64,000 nt of DNA from Stenopsyche tienmushanensis (Eukaryota > Arthropoda > Insecta > Trichoptera > Stenopsychidae), in NCBI GenBank assembly GCA_008973525.1, contig WACJ01000517.1, positions 2,418,001 to 2,482,000 of the forward strand, written 5' to 3'. The notes below the pieces were generated by a model, which did no database searches, was not told the DNA's origin, and worked only from the letters and a program-made list of their open reading frames with translations. Every line of letters starts with the position of its first letter. Position 1 is the first letter of the stretch. A program made the position numbers and the translations under genes. Below are positions 50,201 to 59,500 of this stretch, piece after piece.

Positions 50201-53200
50201 TATATATCTTTCGGGGAATTTTCTCTGTCGTTGAATAATACTTGTATGATCAAAATATATGTCCAAAAAAAGGACGACGGTGTTTTATTTTCATCTTCCC
50301 CATTACAGTTTCGTGATGTGGGTTTTTCTCACATTTTTCGCAAAATAAAGGATGAACAGCCGAAGTCCATTTCTACGTTCTATTCTAGTTTTGCATACAT
50401 TTCGTTAATGGTGTTTGGATATAAAAATAAGATACGATTAAAATTGTATGGGCATTAATCATTCGTATGTTACAACATAAACAAAGATTTTCTTTATGGT
50501 TGAAGAGGAATTATTTCCTATTTGGACAGTGATTAATTCCATATACGACCCTCAAACAATTAATTACTAAGCGCTAACAAACAGCCAGTTGCTATTTGGG
50601 TGTTTGAAAATAGATTTTCTCATTCGATTTAATTAAGGATAAAGCGAGTGATAATTGATTTTTGCCCAAAACATTTTCGCTTGCGGATATTTTAAAGCAT
50701 TTTATGACGTTAAGCGTGTCTGCTTAAGGGTAGTTTTAACCTTTGGATTAACTGATTTCAGTCGCCGGCGTGGGAGACTTTCTTCTTAAAACTCGAGCTT
50801 ATTTATAGCGACTAAAAAGACTATCAGTTTTCCGATCGTTCCACATTTATGTTTAGCTCTTTATGCTAATTTCAAGATGGCTTTGAGTGTGAACGCTAAT
50901 TAATTTTAAGTATTATTGAAGTCACGTACAGACCATTGTTTATCATCACTAGGGTTTGGTTTGTTTCGAAGGCGAAACTAATTTTAAACACAATAAAGCG
51001 GTTTTTGATTATTCGACCTTTGTGTTTGTAAGGCGGATAATAAGCTTCTTACAATTCTCAAGATGAAATTGTGATAATCTTATTTATAATAAATAACATC
51101 TATTTTTTAAAACTTTAGTAGTGAAAGTATATGGAATGATTGGAAAGTGAATACATTTTTTGTTTGAGGTTTCAGATGATGTACAAACACTATGACAATC
51201 ATAATTAAGATTATTGAGTTAATATTTAGAAAGATTTTTCAGCCCTACCAAGATTCAAACAAGTCTTATGTTAATATATTATGTTGAGTATATTTATTAA
51301 TATATTTTATCTAACGTAATCTAAATATAATCAATCAAGTATACAAAGATTCATCATATAAAGATCGTATTCAATGCAGATTTTAATAATCGATTTTATA
51401 GGATCGATATGTTATTTACCATAGTTTCTCTTCAGGTTATTGAGGTGTTAAATCAATATATTGATGATATCGACATCTACTTGAAGTAATAATTGGCTTT
51501 CGTCTTTGAGGCCAATTTATGAAACGCATGAGTTCACACCATCCCCTATATATCACCAGAAATTGGATGGTGTTTAGCCTTTGTATTGATCAACTTGGAA
51601 GTGCTTGATGAAGTACTATTACGACCCTTCATTATTTTGAATGCTTGATCATAGTTTGGATTTATTAGTCTTTTTATTAGGAAGATATGTTGAATTTCTG
51701 AAGTTTTTTAAAGTAATTTTTGCATAATATTTTATATTTGATCAATTTGGATGCATGGTTGATATAAAATTATTCACGTCGATGATTTTTACCATGAACA
51801 TTGGCGAAATGTTATATTTACATAAAAAAGAAGATATAAAATCATAAAACATAAAAAAACTCTTACTGTTGGTATTGATGAGGTTTCTTATGTGATTCTT
51901 TTCTATTTTTTAAAAATTCATTATTTAAAACCACGTACATTAAGGGGTGGGTGTATACTATTTTATTGTATATATATAGCTGATATATATAATTCTTGAG
52001 TTTAAAATATAAGATTAAAAAAGAGAAAATCCGTCTGTCAGCTGCGCTGGACTGGAAATATTTTAGTGGCATTTATAGGACTTGGATGTAACTTTGTGCC
52101 TATTAAGCTTGTTTGTATTACATTGAAGAGTATTTTGATACGATAAACATAGTGATCGTCGAATTAGGGAAGCTGCCTCTTGAATTACGAAGCCTTCCAT
52201 AAAAATCAATTGGATCATTTCAATTGACGATTATTGCCAATATACACATAAATAGAGCAAATTATCCGTTTGTTCGGTGGCATTGTGGCCTAATATTCGT
52301 CAAACTGGGATGTAATTTGATCATCTGAGGCAATAAAATTTTCCGTTCAAAGCCACCGTATTTTAACCGTGAAATTTGGAGCAAACCCTGAGCCTGTTGT
52401 CGCCCTGCACGGATTTAATCTGCCCGAACGATTCTCATTTTGAATTAAAGCTCGAATTTCCTCCCTCGGCTAGAAGGTATTCAATACAAGAAACCTGTCA
52501 TCGAATATTCCCAGTCGAGATTGATTTTGCAGAAGCAATCTTAAAGCGGAAATTTCCCTCCAGCGACCCTTCTGAGGGGGTTGATATTTGGTAACTGATA
52601 TACATTTATTTATTGGAATACTTTCCATATTGATAATAAGCATACAAAGTGATTTACATAAAAGTTTAGTGAGATTTAAATCGTAGCGATTATCAAATTA
52701 TGTCATATCATAGAATTATGTCATATTGTGGTGCTATAGTTGATGAAATTAATTTAATATATTAAGAACAATAAACTATACAGGATGTGGAAGTTCTATT
52801 ATTGCAGCATTCCTAATAATGTTCTCAATGGTCCTCTAGAGAGATTTTACTTCGTAGGGAGAGCGTTTTGTTTCTTATGGAGCCATTGTAGCCTATTGGG
52901 GGTTGTGTGGATTCATTAATAGAAAATTTTAGCTTTTTTACTTCCTAGCTGAAGTATTTTGACGAAATACTTCGATATATTTAGCGATATTTTCTTAATG
53001 GCAAAATAATAGGGATTGTTGTGCTCGATTCAAGAGTCTGTAATCACGGAGTAAAATTTTTATTTTTATAAAGCTTAAATATTTCATCCATCTGCAATTT
53101 GTGCATCTGTGGGAACACTCAGAAAATAATGAATTGTGATATTGACTCTACCCAGTATCTCATCTATTGAGATTAAATATTGGTTCCCTATAAAATAAGA

Positions 53201-56200
53201 AAAATAACAAAGATGATCCAGGTGATCCAAAGATGATCCAAATTATAATTTGTATCATTTGTTTATCAGTCAATGATCCATAATATGTATTGTATATATA
53301 GCGAAACATTTAACAGTTAGATTCGATCTCAAATGTTAAGTTCCGAAGCCCTTTCAAACGTTATATTACTAACAATCTTGAATGAAACATCCATTAAATT
53401 CTATTTTGAAGTCACCATATATTTAGTTTTGTGGCGATTTAGCTCTAAACGCCAAAACTGCTACGCAGCCGGACCGATTCGAAGATGTACAAAGCAATCC
53501 TTTGATCTGTTCTTAATCAAAATGTCAATGTCATTAAATAAATGGAACTAGAATTCCACTTGAGTTAAAACTATGGTATTGTAATCCATTTTAAATGCAG
53601 GAAAATCGTATTAATTCACGAGACGGATGAATGTTTTTTTTTTTCATTTTCCTTGGAAAAGAGAACCCATTTCTCTTTACTAACGAGAATGTCCAAAGCA
53701 AACATGCCATAGTGCAAAATCCTTTTGCAGAGCCTTTAATGTTTTACTTAAAACAATTTTATAATAGATTTATTCTAACAAATCTATTATAGAAATTAAG
53801 AGCAGTTCACAGGAGAAATACTATTTATAAATACTCAATAAGAAATCTAAACAACAATTTTACGTTTACGTTCCGAGAATCTTGACCTATATTGGTTGGT
53901 TTTAATTAAGCATATGATCAATAGAAAGGCAGAACCAAACAATCACAAAGGCAAATATTTGATCGAAGCCTCAAACAATAAAAGTTATAAAAGGGGAGCA
54001 TTTTATAGAACCACTCGCTTTATACAATTTCATATATAAATATTTGTGTATTTTAATCATTTTTCTTGTCTTCCAAAATCGATAGAACATTTTCGAGAAT
54101 ATATTCTTTCAAATTCAATATTACGATTTCGCTGTTAATGAACTGTTTTTATTTATTCGTTCTATTTGCAGGTATTTCTCTTTGAAGTGTCTATGTGAGA
54201 AGATGACTAGACAAACATTTCGCATTTTACCTTTTTGCTTGAAACAAAAAGTCCAGACGTCATTATATTTATCTGATATAATTTGTGCAGAATCATTTTC
54301 GGCGTAATTATTGAATTTTACCCTCGTAAACGTTGTTCAAAGAATCTTATTTAAGCTTGATTCGTTTGTACCCCAATTATTTTTTACTAATCACTTTTCA
54401 TGAGGGTGTTTTTCAACGTTCAATTAGTTCAGCTTGACATTAATAAATCTACCTGAAATAAACTAACATGTATATTTTAAAAAAGAAAATGCAGATACTT
54501 TGATTTTCCATCAAAATCAATGGGTTAACATTTTTCCTGTTGTTATATTCGTCCCAAAGATTATGCTTATGCCGTGCTAATGTAGTGCTTTTATATTCAC
54601 AATACTTTTCCATATGGTGCGTACCGTCTAGTAATAAATGATTTGGTCGTGAGCAGCCCACATACAGGTGTCCATGTGAGAAGTATGCACGCATACCCTG
54701 TGTGTTTCTGTACTTTGTTGATACTCGCACCGGAAACTGCACACTTTTCAATTCGAATAGCATATCAGTCAGAATCATTGGGACACGACCTCTTCTTAAA
54801 AATTTTCATTTCAAACTATATCTTCGATGATATTATTCATAATTTTTTTTCATTAAAAACCTGTTACAGTTGCTACATTTCGTGGCGGATTTATGTTTCA
54901 GAGAAGAATTATAGGTACGCCAATTTTCAGTGTTAAAATACCCTATTCAAATATATTTTTATATAGAACGATAAACTACCTGAATGATGTCCTTATGTTT
55001 TTTTCGTATGTTTACGTGTCATTTAATCAATGCCTTTACATATAATTCATATCACAAAATCATTGTTTTATTTAAATATATCGGCGCTGTAGGCTCTTTT
55101 GTAGGCAACACTAAAATTTCGTTTCAATTATTTAGCTGGTTTAAGAATTATATCAATTTTACGAAAAAAGTAGAGTTTCATGAATTTCTTATGAAATCTC
55201 CCGCACTTTAGGCGAAGCTAAGCGCGGAATACCTGAGCTGTAAATTGTTAATGTTTTTTAAATTTTGATGTTTGTTTTCGTCGGTATCGATTTCTTCCCT
55301 AATATATTTAATATATTTTTCAGGCAATGATAGCAACCCATATCATATTCAATTAATTCAAGTCAATTATCGACCATACACACCACAAATCACCATAGCC
55401 AATTTTTTTGGTAATATTTATTAAATATAAAATTATGTTAATGCAATATTGTGCTTTCAAATTTCATACATTCAATAGAGCTGTATTCACAATTGAATAC
55501 TTCACAAGAGAATTACTTGATCCATGAGTCGAGAATACCGTGCGCTCCCGAATAATTGATTGATCAATATCATTTGTTGAAATTAATACAATTTGCAAAC
55601 ATTTGAGATTGAAATAAATCCGTCTTATTATTTTTTGGAAATCCTCTTTGAATTTCTGTTCGTGTTATAACGTTGATAACAGACGGTTAGAGATTTGCAT
55701 GTCTGTCGATATTGTAGCATTTGCATAAAACAAACAAACAGGATCGGGAGCAGCTTGTTTTGCTTTACTGAAAACGGATTTGCCGAAGGATCTGATTATT
55801 TTCACGATTAAGAACTCAATTTATAACAATTAAGGAAGGACGAAACCTAAGTTGATTAAATTAAACAAAAATTGGGGACAAATCCTCGATTGCATTTTCG
55901 ATGGGTTTATTAATTCGGCTTGGGTTTGAGCACTATGAATATCAAATGTCTCATCAGATAAATGTTTAGCATATTCACTGTATCATGTGTATAGAATAAT
56001 CAAGATTTACGTAATTTGCTCACATGTTAAGCTCTATTTCGCTTTTGTATATATTAAATTTATGTAAATTAATTGCGAACGCAAAAAATAATGTTGTCTG
56101 ATGTTTTAATTTTGATATTGTCAACGGACTCAAGTCAATCGATTTTCTGATGTACTCAATAAGTGACCCTTGAATTTTGACGATTCATTCCGCATTATTT

Positions 56201-56559
56201 TTGTACGCATCATGCATGATTTCAATCGGAAGGATAGCATGTCATATTTAAGAAAAAAATGATTTCAAAAGAAATTTTCAACTGGAGCAATTGGGGCGAG
56301 GAATGCCTTTCAATTACACCATGACAGAGGTGAAAAATTCTTCTTAATTATCGCTTCTTTTGAGCCATGAAAATATGGCATAATGATGACGAAGGCTTTC
56401 ATTTCTGTCAAAGAAGTGCTGAAGAACGTTAATTATCGCACTATTATTTTTCATGCTTTTCAATACGAAAATTAAAATCATGTCTGATTTAAAAATTCAA
56501 TGAAATGAAAAATAAACTCACCCTCTTCATCAAGTAGAATGTTGTCCGGCTTGATATCT
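23296..56559 (-). CDS. STK32: STK32/YANK serine-threonine kinase, 3' exons (partial)
   Basis: Five exons read on the minus strand: 56559-56522 (catalytic loop DIKPDNILLDEEG), 30160-30025 (HITDFNIA, activation segment GTKPYMSPEIF), 24778-24607 (VDWWSLGIVAYEMIAGERPY), 24537-24277 (end of the kinase fold, then LNCDPTFELEEMI and KPLHKKKKRLAK) and 24189-23296 (C-terminal tail, TAA at 23296-23298). All junctions are GT-AG and keep frame. DFN in place of DFG and the CDPTFELEEM-KPLHKKKKRLAK block identify the YANK/STK32 branch of AGC-like kinases. The last exon encodes 297 residues, mostly charged and Ser-rich, starting with an ITYNRYKELEKKERERRRLE helix. It is much longer than I recall for vertebrate STK32 tails. 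The N-lobe is not seen and probably lies right of the window. Confidence 0.88.
24915..25940 (-). mobile_element. second copy of the hAT/mariner composite
   Basis: Read on the minus strand this stretch follows the order of the element at 2100-2690: AT-rich hAT-end sequence, the mariner 5' end (25890-25700), then the block with the CGGTCCG motif (25160-24980) and the stretch around 24925-24975. Unlike the 5' copy it keeps mariner transposase sequence in the middle. No hAT terminus or target duplication was found here, so it is truncated at both ends. Confidence 0.65.
25320..25890 (-). pseudogene. mariner transposase N-terminal fragment
   Basis: Minus-strand frame about 25685-25446 encodes an HTH/linker region typical of mariner (SPTNIKSEL, TLGESAPSFTTVR, AEFKRGRTS, TTPEMVKKIH). 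A further in-frame-like match continues to about 25330 (LDMRKLC, VPRLF). The 3' catalytic half is absent, so no active transposase can be made. Confidence 0.75.
25941..27370. other. STK32 intron, unassigned
   Basis: Intronic sequence between the composite element and the hAT at 27378. Several short open frames exist on both strands (for example 26734-26946 plus), but none resembles a family I know. Confidence 0.4.
27378..28086 (-). mobile_element. hAT transposon relic with CCCGGGATT subterminal repeats
   Basis: Imperfect inverted ends TGACTAGGGAATTCAATCCC (from 27380) and TGATTAGGGAATCCAATCCC (minus strand, from about 28083) enclose many (T)CCCGGGATT-type motifs, for example near 27415-27460 and 28050-28070. 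The minus strand at about 27592-27481 encodes a hAT dimerisation-like stretch, VTSVEAERTFSAADCLATK, ending in a stop. No clean 8-bp target duplication was found. A separate hAT-like terminus (CAGTGGCGTAACTA on the minus strand, 27910-27897) lies inside it. Confidence 0.65.
28090..30024. other. STK32 intron, unassigned
   Basis: Mostly AT-rich. The part from 29440 to 29900 is less repetitive, with more CpG than its flanks, but has no recognisable protein-coding signal or element. Confidence 0.4.
30724..31746 (+). mobile_element. mariner element with both termini, dead transposase
   Basis: Inverted termini ATTGTCCAGTTAAAATGTC (from 30725) and, on the minus strand, ATTGTCCAGTTAGGAATGTC (ending near 31743) bracket about 1.0 kb, short for a full mariner. 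The plus strand encodes mariner segments in changing frames: LRAEIKSNP and ELTDKFEYFQKSVQIHLKKL (about 30870-30970), KGIIYHEVLPYGRIITGEIY (about 31230-31290), QHDNARSH (about 31370) and IPHPPYYSDFALSDYYSF (about 31435-31490). Several stops and frameshifts inactivate it. The last open stretch is 31399-31734. Confidence 0.75.
31747..33360. other. STK32 intron, unassigned
   Basis: No coding region or element recognised. A stretch at 32860-33060 is richer in GC and CpG than its surroundings and has an open plus frame of 66 codons without family resemblance; it may be a conserved non-coding block. Confidence 0.4.
33363..33971 (-). mobile_element. mariner 3' part joined to a Tigger fragment
   Basis: The plus-strand end TTAGGGTGTCCCGTAAGTTT at about 33363 looks like a mariner terminal repeat. 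Read from 33971 down on the minus strand, the sequence encodes typical mariner blocks: RKWSWTEDTEALNVAKPGL, HPKKVLPCIWWD, a stop, KGVIYYELL, LANRRGVLFNHDNARPHVS, and SPDIAPSDYYLFLLL in another frame. The 5' third of the element is missing and replaced by a Tigger sequence. Confidence 0.75.
33861..34319 (-). pseudogene. chimeric open frame: Tigger DDE domain fused to mariner core
   Basis: An uninterrupted 152-codon frame. Residues about 15-117 match the DDE region of pogo/Tigger transposases: FFIPEVESYLKKKNLPFKVI, LLLDNAPEHP with a catalytic Asp, IMFLPPNTTTIIQTLDRGVI, TFKAYYIKR and LEAWKNFT. From about residue 118 onward the sequence becomes mariner (QRKWSWTEDTEALNVAKPGL, HPKKVLPCIWWD). The first Tigger catalytic segment and the DNA-binding domain are missing. 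The ATG at 34319 is arbitrary. This is a junction of two decayed transposons, not evidence of a host gene. Confidence 0.75.
34320..36900. other. STK32 intron, unassigned
   Basis: AT-rich intronic sequence. Nothing recognisable; 35380-35640 is somewhat richer in unique, CpG-containing sequence. Confidence 0.4.
36902..37040 (+). pseudogene. mariner transposase N-terminal remnant
   Basis: Plus-strand translation gives TRNICVILGY and, from 36952, RKCQNMFQKFRSRNLDLKNF then PGSGRLPKV. This matches the mariner pattern RxxQNWFxKFRSGNFDLxDxPRSGRPxxV at the end of the second helix-turn-helix. The rest of the transposase is not recognised around it. Confidence 0.65.
38162..39202 (+). mobile_element. 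1.04-kb TTAA-bounded element without transposase
   Basis: TTAA at 38162-38165 and 39199-39202 are part of imperfect inverted ends: TTAAGCGGTTATCTCACTTT on the left and, on the minus strand, TTAAGGGGTCATCTTACTTT on the right. The right half (about 38780-39202) is found again in reverse orientation at 45303-45760. No protein resemblance is seen, so it is non-autonomous. Confidence 0.65.
39203..43510. other. STK32 intron, unassigned
   Basis: Intronic sequence without recognisable exons or element ends. The segment 40000-40460 has higher sequence complexity than the AT-rich flanks. Confidence 0.4.
43521..43563 (+). repeat. short GATA tandem repeat (duplicated CAGGTAGATAGATAGAT)
   Basis: CAGGTAGATAGATAGAT occurs at 43521 and again at 43545, separated by 7-8 bases. 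It is a small microsatellite-like repeat with several GATA cores. Confidence 0.85.
43570..45300. other. STK32 intron, unassigned
   Basis: No coding region or element recognised. An open frame at 44183-44392 has no family resemblance and overlaps another on the opposite strand. Confidence 0.4.
45303..45840 (-). mobile_element. truncated inverted copy of the 38162-39202 element
   Basis: TTAAGGGGTCATCTCACTTT at 45303 matches the right terminus of the element at 38162-39202, and the following 450 bp match its right half in reverse orientation, including the CAGGCTTACTTGAAACAAAA segment (about 45537-45557). The opposite terminus is not recognised, so the copy is truncated or strongly diverged there. 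Confidence 0.65.
45850..49490. other. STK32 intron, unassigned
   Basis: Unannotated intronic sequence. Open frames on the minus strand at 46673-47011 and 47074-47292 have no recognisable domain. 47380-47700 is non-repetitive with several TAATTA cores. Confidence 0.4.
49510..49720 (+). repeat. diverged third copy of the CGGTCCG repeat block
   Basis: CAGTGGTCCGAAATTCGGTC and the flanking GATTGGACAC...ACTCC...TTTTAGGGC order matches 25010-25160 (and the reverse complement of 2450-2580), with many substitutions. This shows the block belongs to a dispersed repeat older than the two hAT/mariner composites. Confidence 0.6.
49795..49890 (-). pseudogene. Helitron helicase fragment, copy 1
   Basis: Minus-strand translation reads LTLKIGVPIFLL, stop, NINPPRHVA, matching the GxPIxLLRNxNPPxxxNGTR segment of Rep/Helicase proteins of Helitrons. 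The nucleotide sequence is nearly identical to 54860-54945. The Arg codon of the motif has become TGA. Confidence 0.7.
49900..54440. other. STK32 intron, unassigned
   Basis: Non-coding as far as can be seen. 50500-51010 and 52140-52600 are notable for low repetitiveness, and the former carries several TAATTA-type cores. Short direct repeats of GATGATCCA occur at about 53212-53240. Confidence 0.4.
54600..54945 (-). pseudogene. Helitron helicase C-terminal region, copy 2
   Basis: Read on the minus strand: LKIGVPIILL, stop, NINPPRN (54935-54865), then RRGRVPMILTDMLFELKSVQ and FPVRVS (54805-54720), then a shortened YRNTQGM, YFSHGHLYVGCSR (about 54700-54655). These follow the order of Helitron helicase motifs: PIxLLRNxNPP, IPRIPMIPTDxPFxFKRLQF, the INKSQGQ motif and the FSHGQLYVACSR motif. 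An internal deletion has removed most of the INKSQGQ-to-FSHGQ segment. It is non-functional. Confidence 0.75.
54946..56520. other. STK32 intron, unassigned
   Basis: Intronic sequence leading to the 38-nt kinase exon. No elements recognised with confidence. 55480-56010 is rather unique in composition. Confidence 0.4.
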
Positions 56560-59500
56560 CTGCAAAATAAAAATATTTTTTAATTAATTACTTATGTGAC
56601 AAATAGGCAGCACGTGTAAAAGACGCGGTAACAATAGTTGATGTGGGGAGTGGCAAACGTATGAGTAATCTTACTTTTGCCTCTATTATACCACATTAAG
56701 TTCTATATCAGCAATTATCAATAGCCAAAGGCTTAAGAACTCTATCTGTTTATTAACGCCGATAATATACAATGATACATTTTTTATTTATTCAGACGAG
56801 TAATCTGATAGGTAAAATGAGCGCTTAATTAATTTAATTGACCGGATAGCCCGATTAAAAATGAATAGACACAGGGACAATCTATTTCATGCTACAATTG
56901 TTTAATCACATTGTACTGTGTAACAATTGCAATTAAATAGAGTGTGTTAATTGTTATTTGAAAAGCCCACACGAAAGCTGTTCGAATTGAATCATATTAA
57001 TTTTGAAATGAGCAATTGAGATTTAACATTGAATTTGATGGCTTTGATGTCTTGATCGACGCCATTATTCGTAAGAATTATACACACGATCTTTGATTGA
57101 TATTTCTTCAATTTTTTGTAAATGCAAACATAATAACTATTCTAATTATTTTATAGTGAAGCATTATCGTCGAATAGCTGTCATTATTTGTACGAGATTT
57201 CATCAGAGGATAAGACTGTTAATGAGCTGCCCATCATGAACAGTGGTCTATATTAATGTTCGTATGCTGGGAAATTTAGCATTTTGGGGATGATCATAGA
57301 ATGAGCCTTTTCGATCTTGTTTGTTAATATCATGTATTGAAATGGTTGATTACATTGTGTTAATAATTTCTGGATTCTCCTTAATTTATCTATGCCCATA
57401 TTCTACAATTAATTATTGCTTTTTCTAACAAATATACATTTTCACGGACATTGTGGATCTAAGGGTAGTGCATCACCTAATTATCGATAAAACTATTATA
57501 AATGCATTAATATATTTTTTGGCGATGACAAATATCCAGATTCCACTGGATCAAATGTTAACAATTTAATTCTATTACAATCGAATTCGAAACTTATTTT
57601 TACACACAAATATAGCACGTTTGAAGTGAAACTTTATAAGCGCGGTACGGATAATTGGTTTAAACTGTCACGAAAAGTGAAACTCCAATTAGCAGTTAAT
57701 CAAAAAGGGAAGTATAATCATTTTTAGTCTCTGTCTCCGTTGCATATATCATAGACATACTATGTATATGCACCATGCTATATCTATTGTGTTTGTGTGT
57801 ATCTAAAGGTAGATCAGCGATTCTCAAACTGGGGTTCCACAGACCCCTGGGGGTTCGCGAAAGTATAAAAATAACATTTGTCACAAGCGCATGCCAGCGA
57901 TGAACATTCTGCACTGAGCGATTTGAGGGCTTCCTTTGAGAATATCTTAAATTGCAGGTCTATGTGTATAAACCGCAAACAATTTATGCCCTCAGAGTCA
58001 TCATAACTTTTCTTAGGGACCGAGAAGTTTCATTTCTACCATGCGAAAGCGATATTTTTTTCGAGCCGTTCGTAACAGTTTCCTTGAAATTGAACCTAAA
58101 ATATTCTTCAAATTTTAATGTTTTTAAAGCTAGTGTTCACTAAAATACAAGAGTGTATAAGAAGCGAGAAGTTAAAAGGGCAGTCTTTAATGAAAGGAAG
58201 CAAACAGATATGAAGCGTGTCACGCGTTCATTACCAGAATCAACGCCATCATCCATGTCAAAGGTATATTAAGCAATAACCTCAGCGTGATAAACTAACG
58301 TGAGTATTATTTTAATTTTAAAATATATGATTAGAAACCTAATCTCTCACCATTTAAGTATGCATACGTAGGATGACGGAGAAACATTCATGTTCAACGA
58401 AATTGAGCTTTAACGCTTAACCACCAGTCCAGTATCATTAGTAAGTCTTGTACCCGTTTCACTGAGCTTATACGAGCTTATTTAGGGGTCCATTTGGAAT
58501 TACTGGATATTAGCCATTTATTGTTAAGTGAAGCATATTTACTGCATACCATTATTTAGCGTATTGCCCTTTAAAAAGCGACCGTTTTTGTCTTTGTATA
58601 TTTACTAAATTATATGGTTGAAAATGAATCTTAAACGCGGTATTTGAGAATAACTAAAAAAATCTGAAAAAAAAGATAGATTAAACAGTAGAAAAGAAGC
58701 ATTATTCAAACGAACCGAATGAGCCATTAGGACAACATATGAAGAAACTAAAAATGTATGCAAATTGCTGAGATGTTTGAGGTTTTTTCATTTGAAAAGG
58801 TCTTAATTTGGCATTCACTACTGCCTTAACAAGCACTTTTTTATGATTTTTTTTTCATGATGTACATTTTCAAATAAGATGCTGCAAGACGGATACTCCG
58901 TAACAAATAAGGCTAGATAAAAAAATCGACATTAGAGGATCCATAAGTGAAATAGGATAATAGGGAATATTTTCAAATTATATAATAATCACACAAGTGG
59001 CCATGCACGTCTTTATCCATGATCCCAGTATTTATATCCTCAGAATCAGGTAATCGAGGTAAATCTGGATTAAGATACAAATTTGTCCAGAGTGTACCTC
59101 TATTATCCACAATTTGTATTTAAATATTTATTTTAAAAGTCCATAAACTAACCCATTATACCAACGATTGGAGCTTAACCTCTCCTTTACTATGGTGTAT
59201 TTACTACACTGTAAATAATGGATTTTTTTACAACATTACTACATTGAATCTCAATATACTATCTATATCGATATATATATTATCTGTATTGATATATTAT
59301 CGAATATCGATATGAAATATAATAAATACAGGGTTTTAGAATATCATATGGCATACTAAATACGTAGCATCGTAAGGGAAAGGTTAAAGCCAATTTAATA
59401 TACATTTATTTTTGAGCAATGAATCATGCAGCAAAGGGTTAGAATAATATTTTCTTCGTCATATTTTATTCTATTCATTTCATAGGATGCATATGCTATA

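Noticed and set aside
55205..55245. GCGAAGCTAAGCGCGGAATACC as a Helitron 3' end
   Set aside because: It resembles Helitron tails found in some insects but lies on the strand opposite to the helicase fragments and lacks a clear hairpin followed by CTRR and a T target. Not enough to call.
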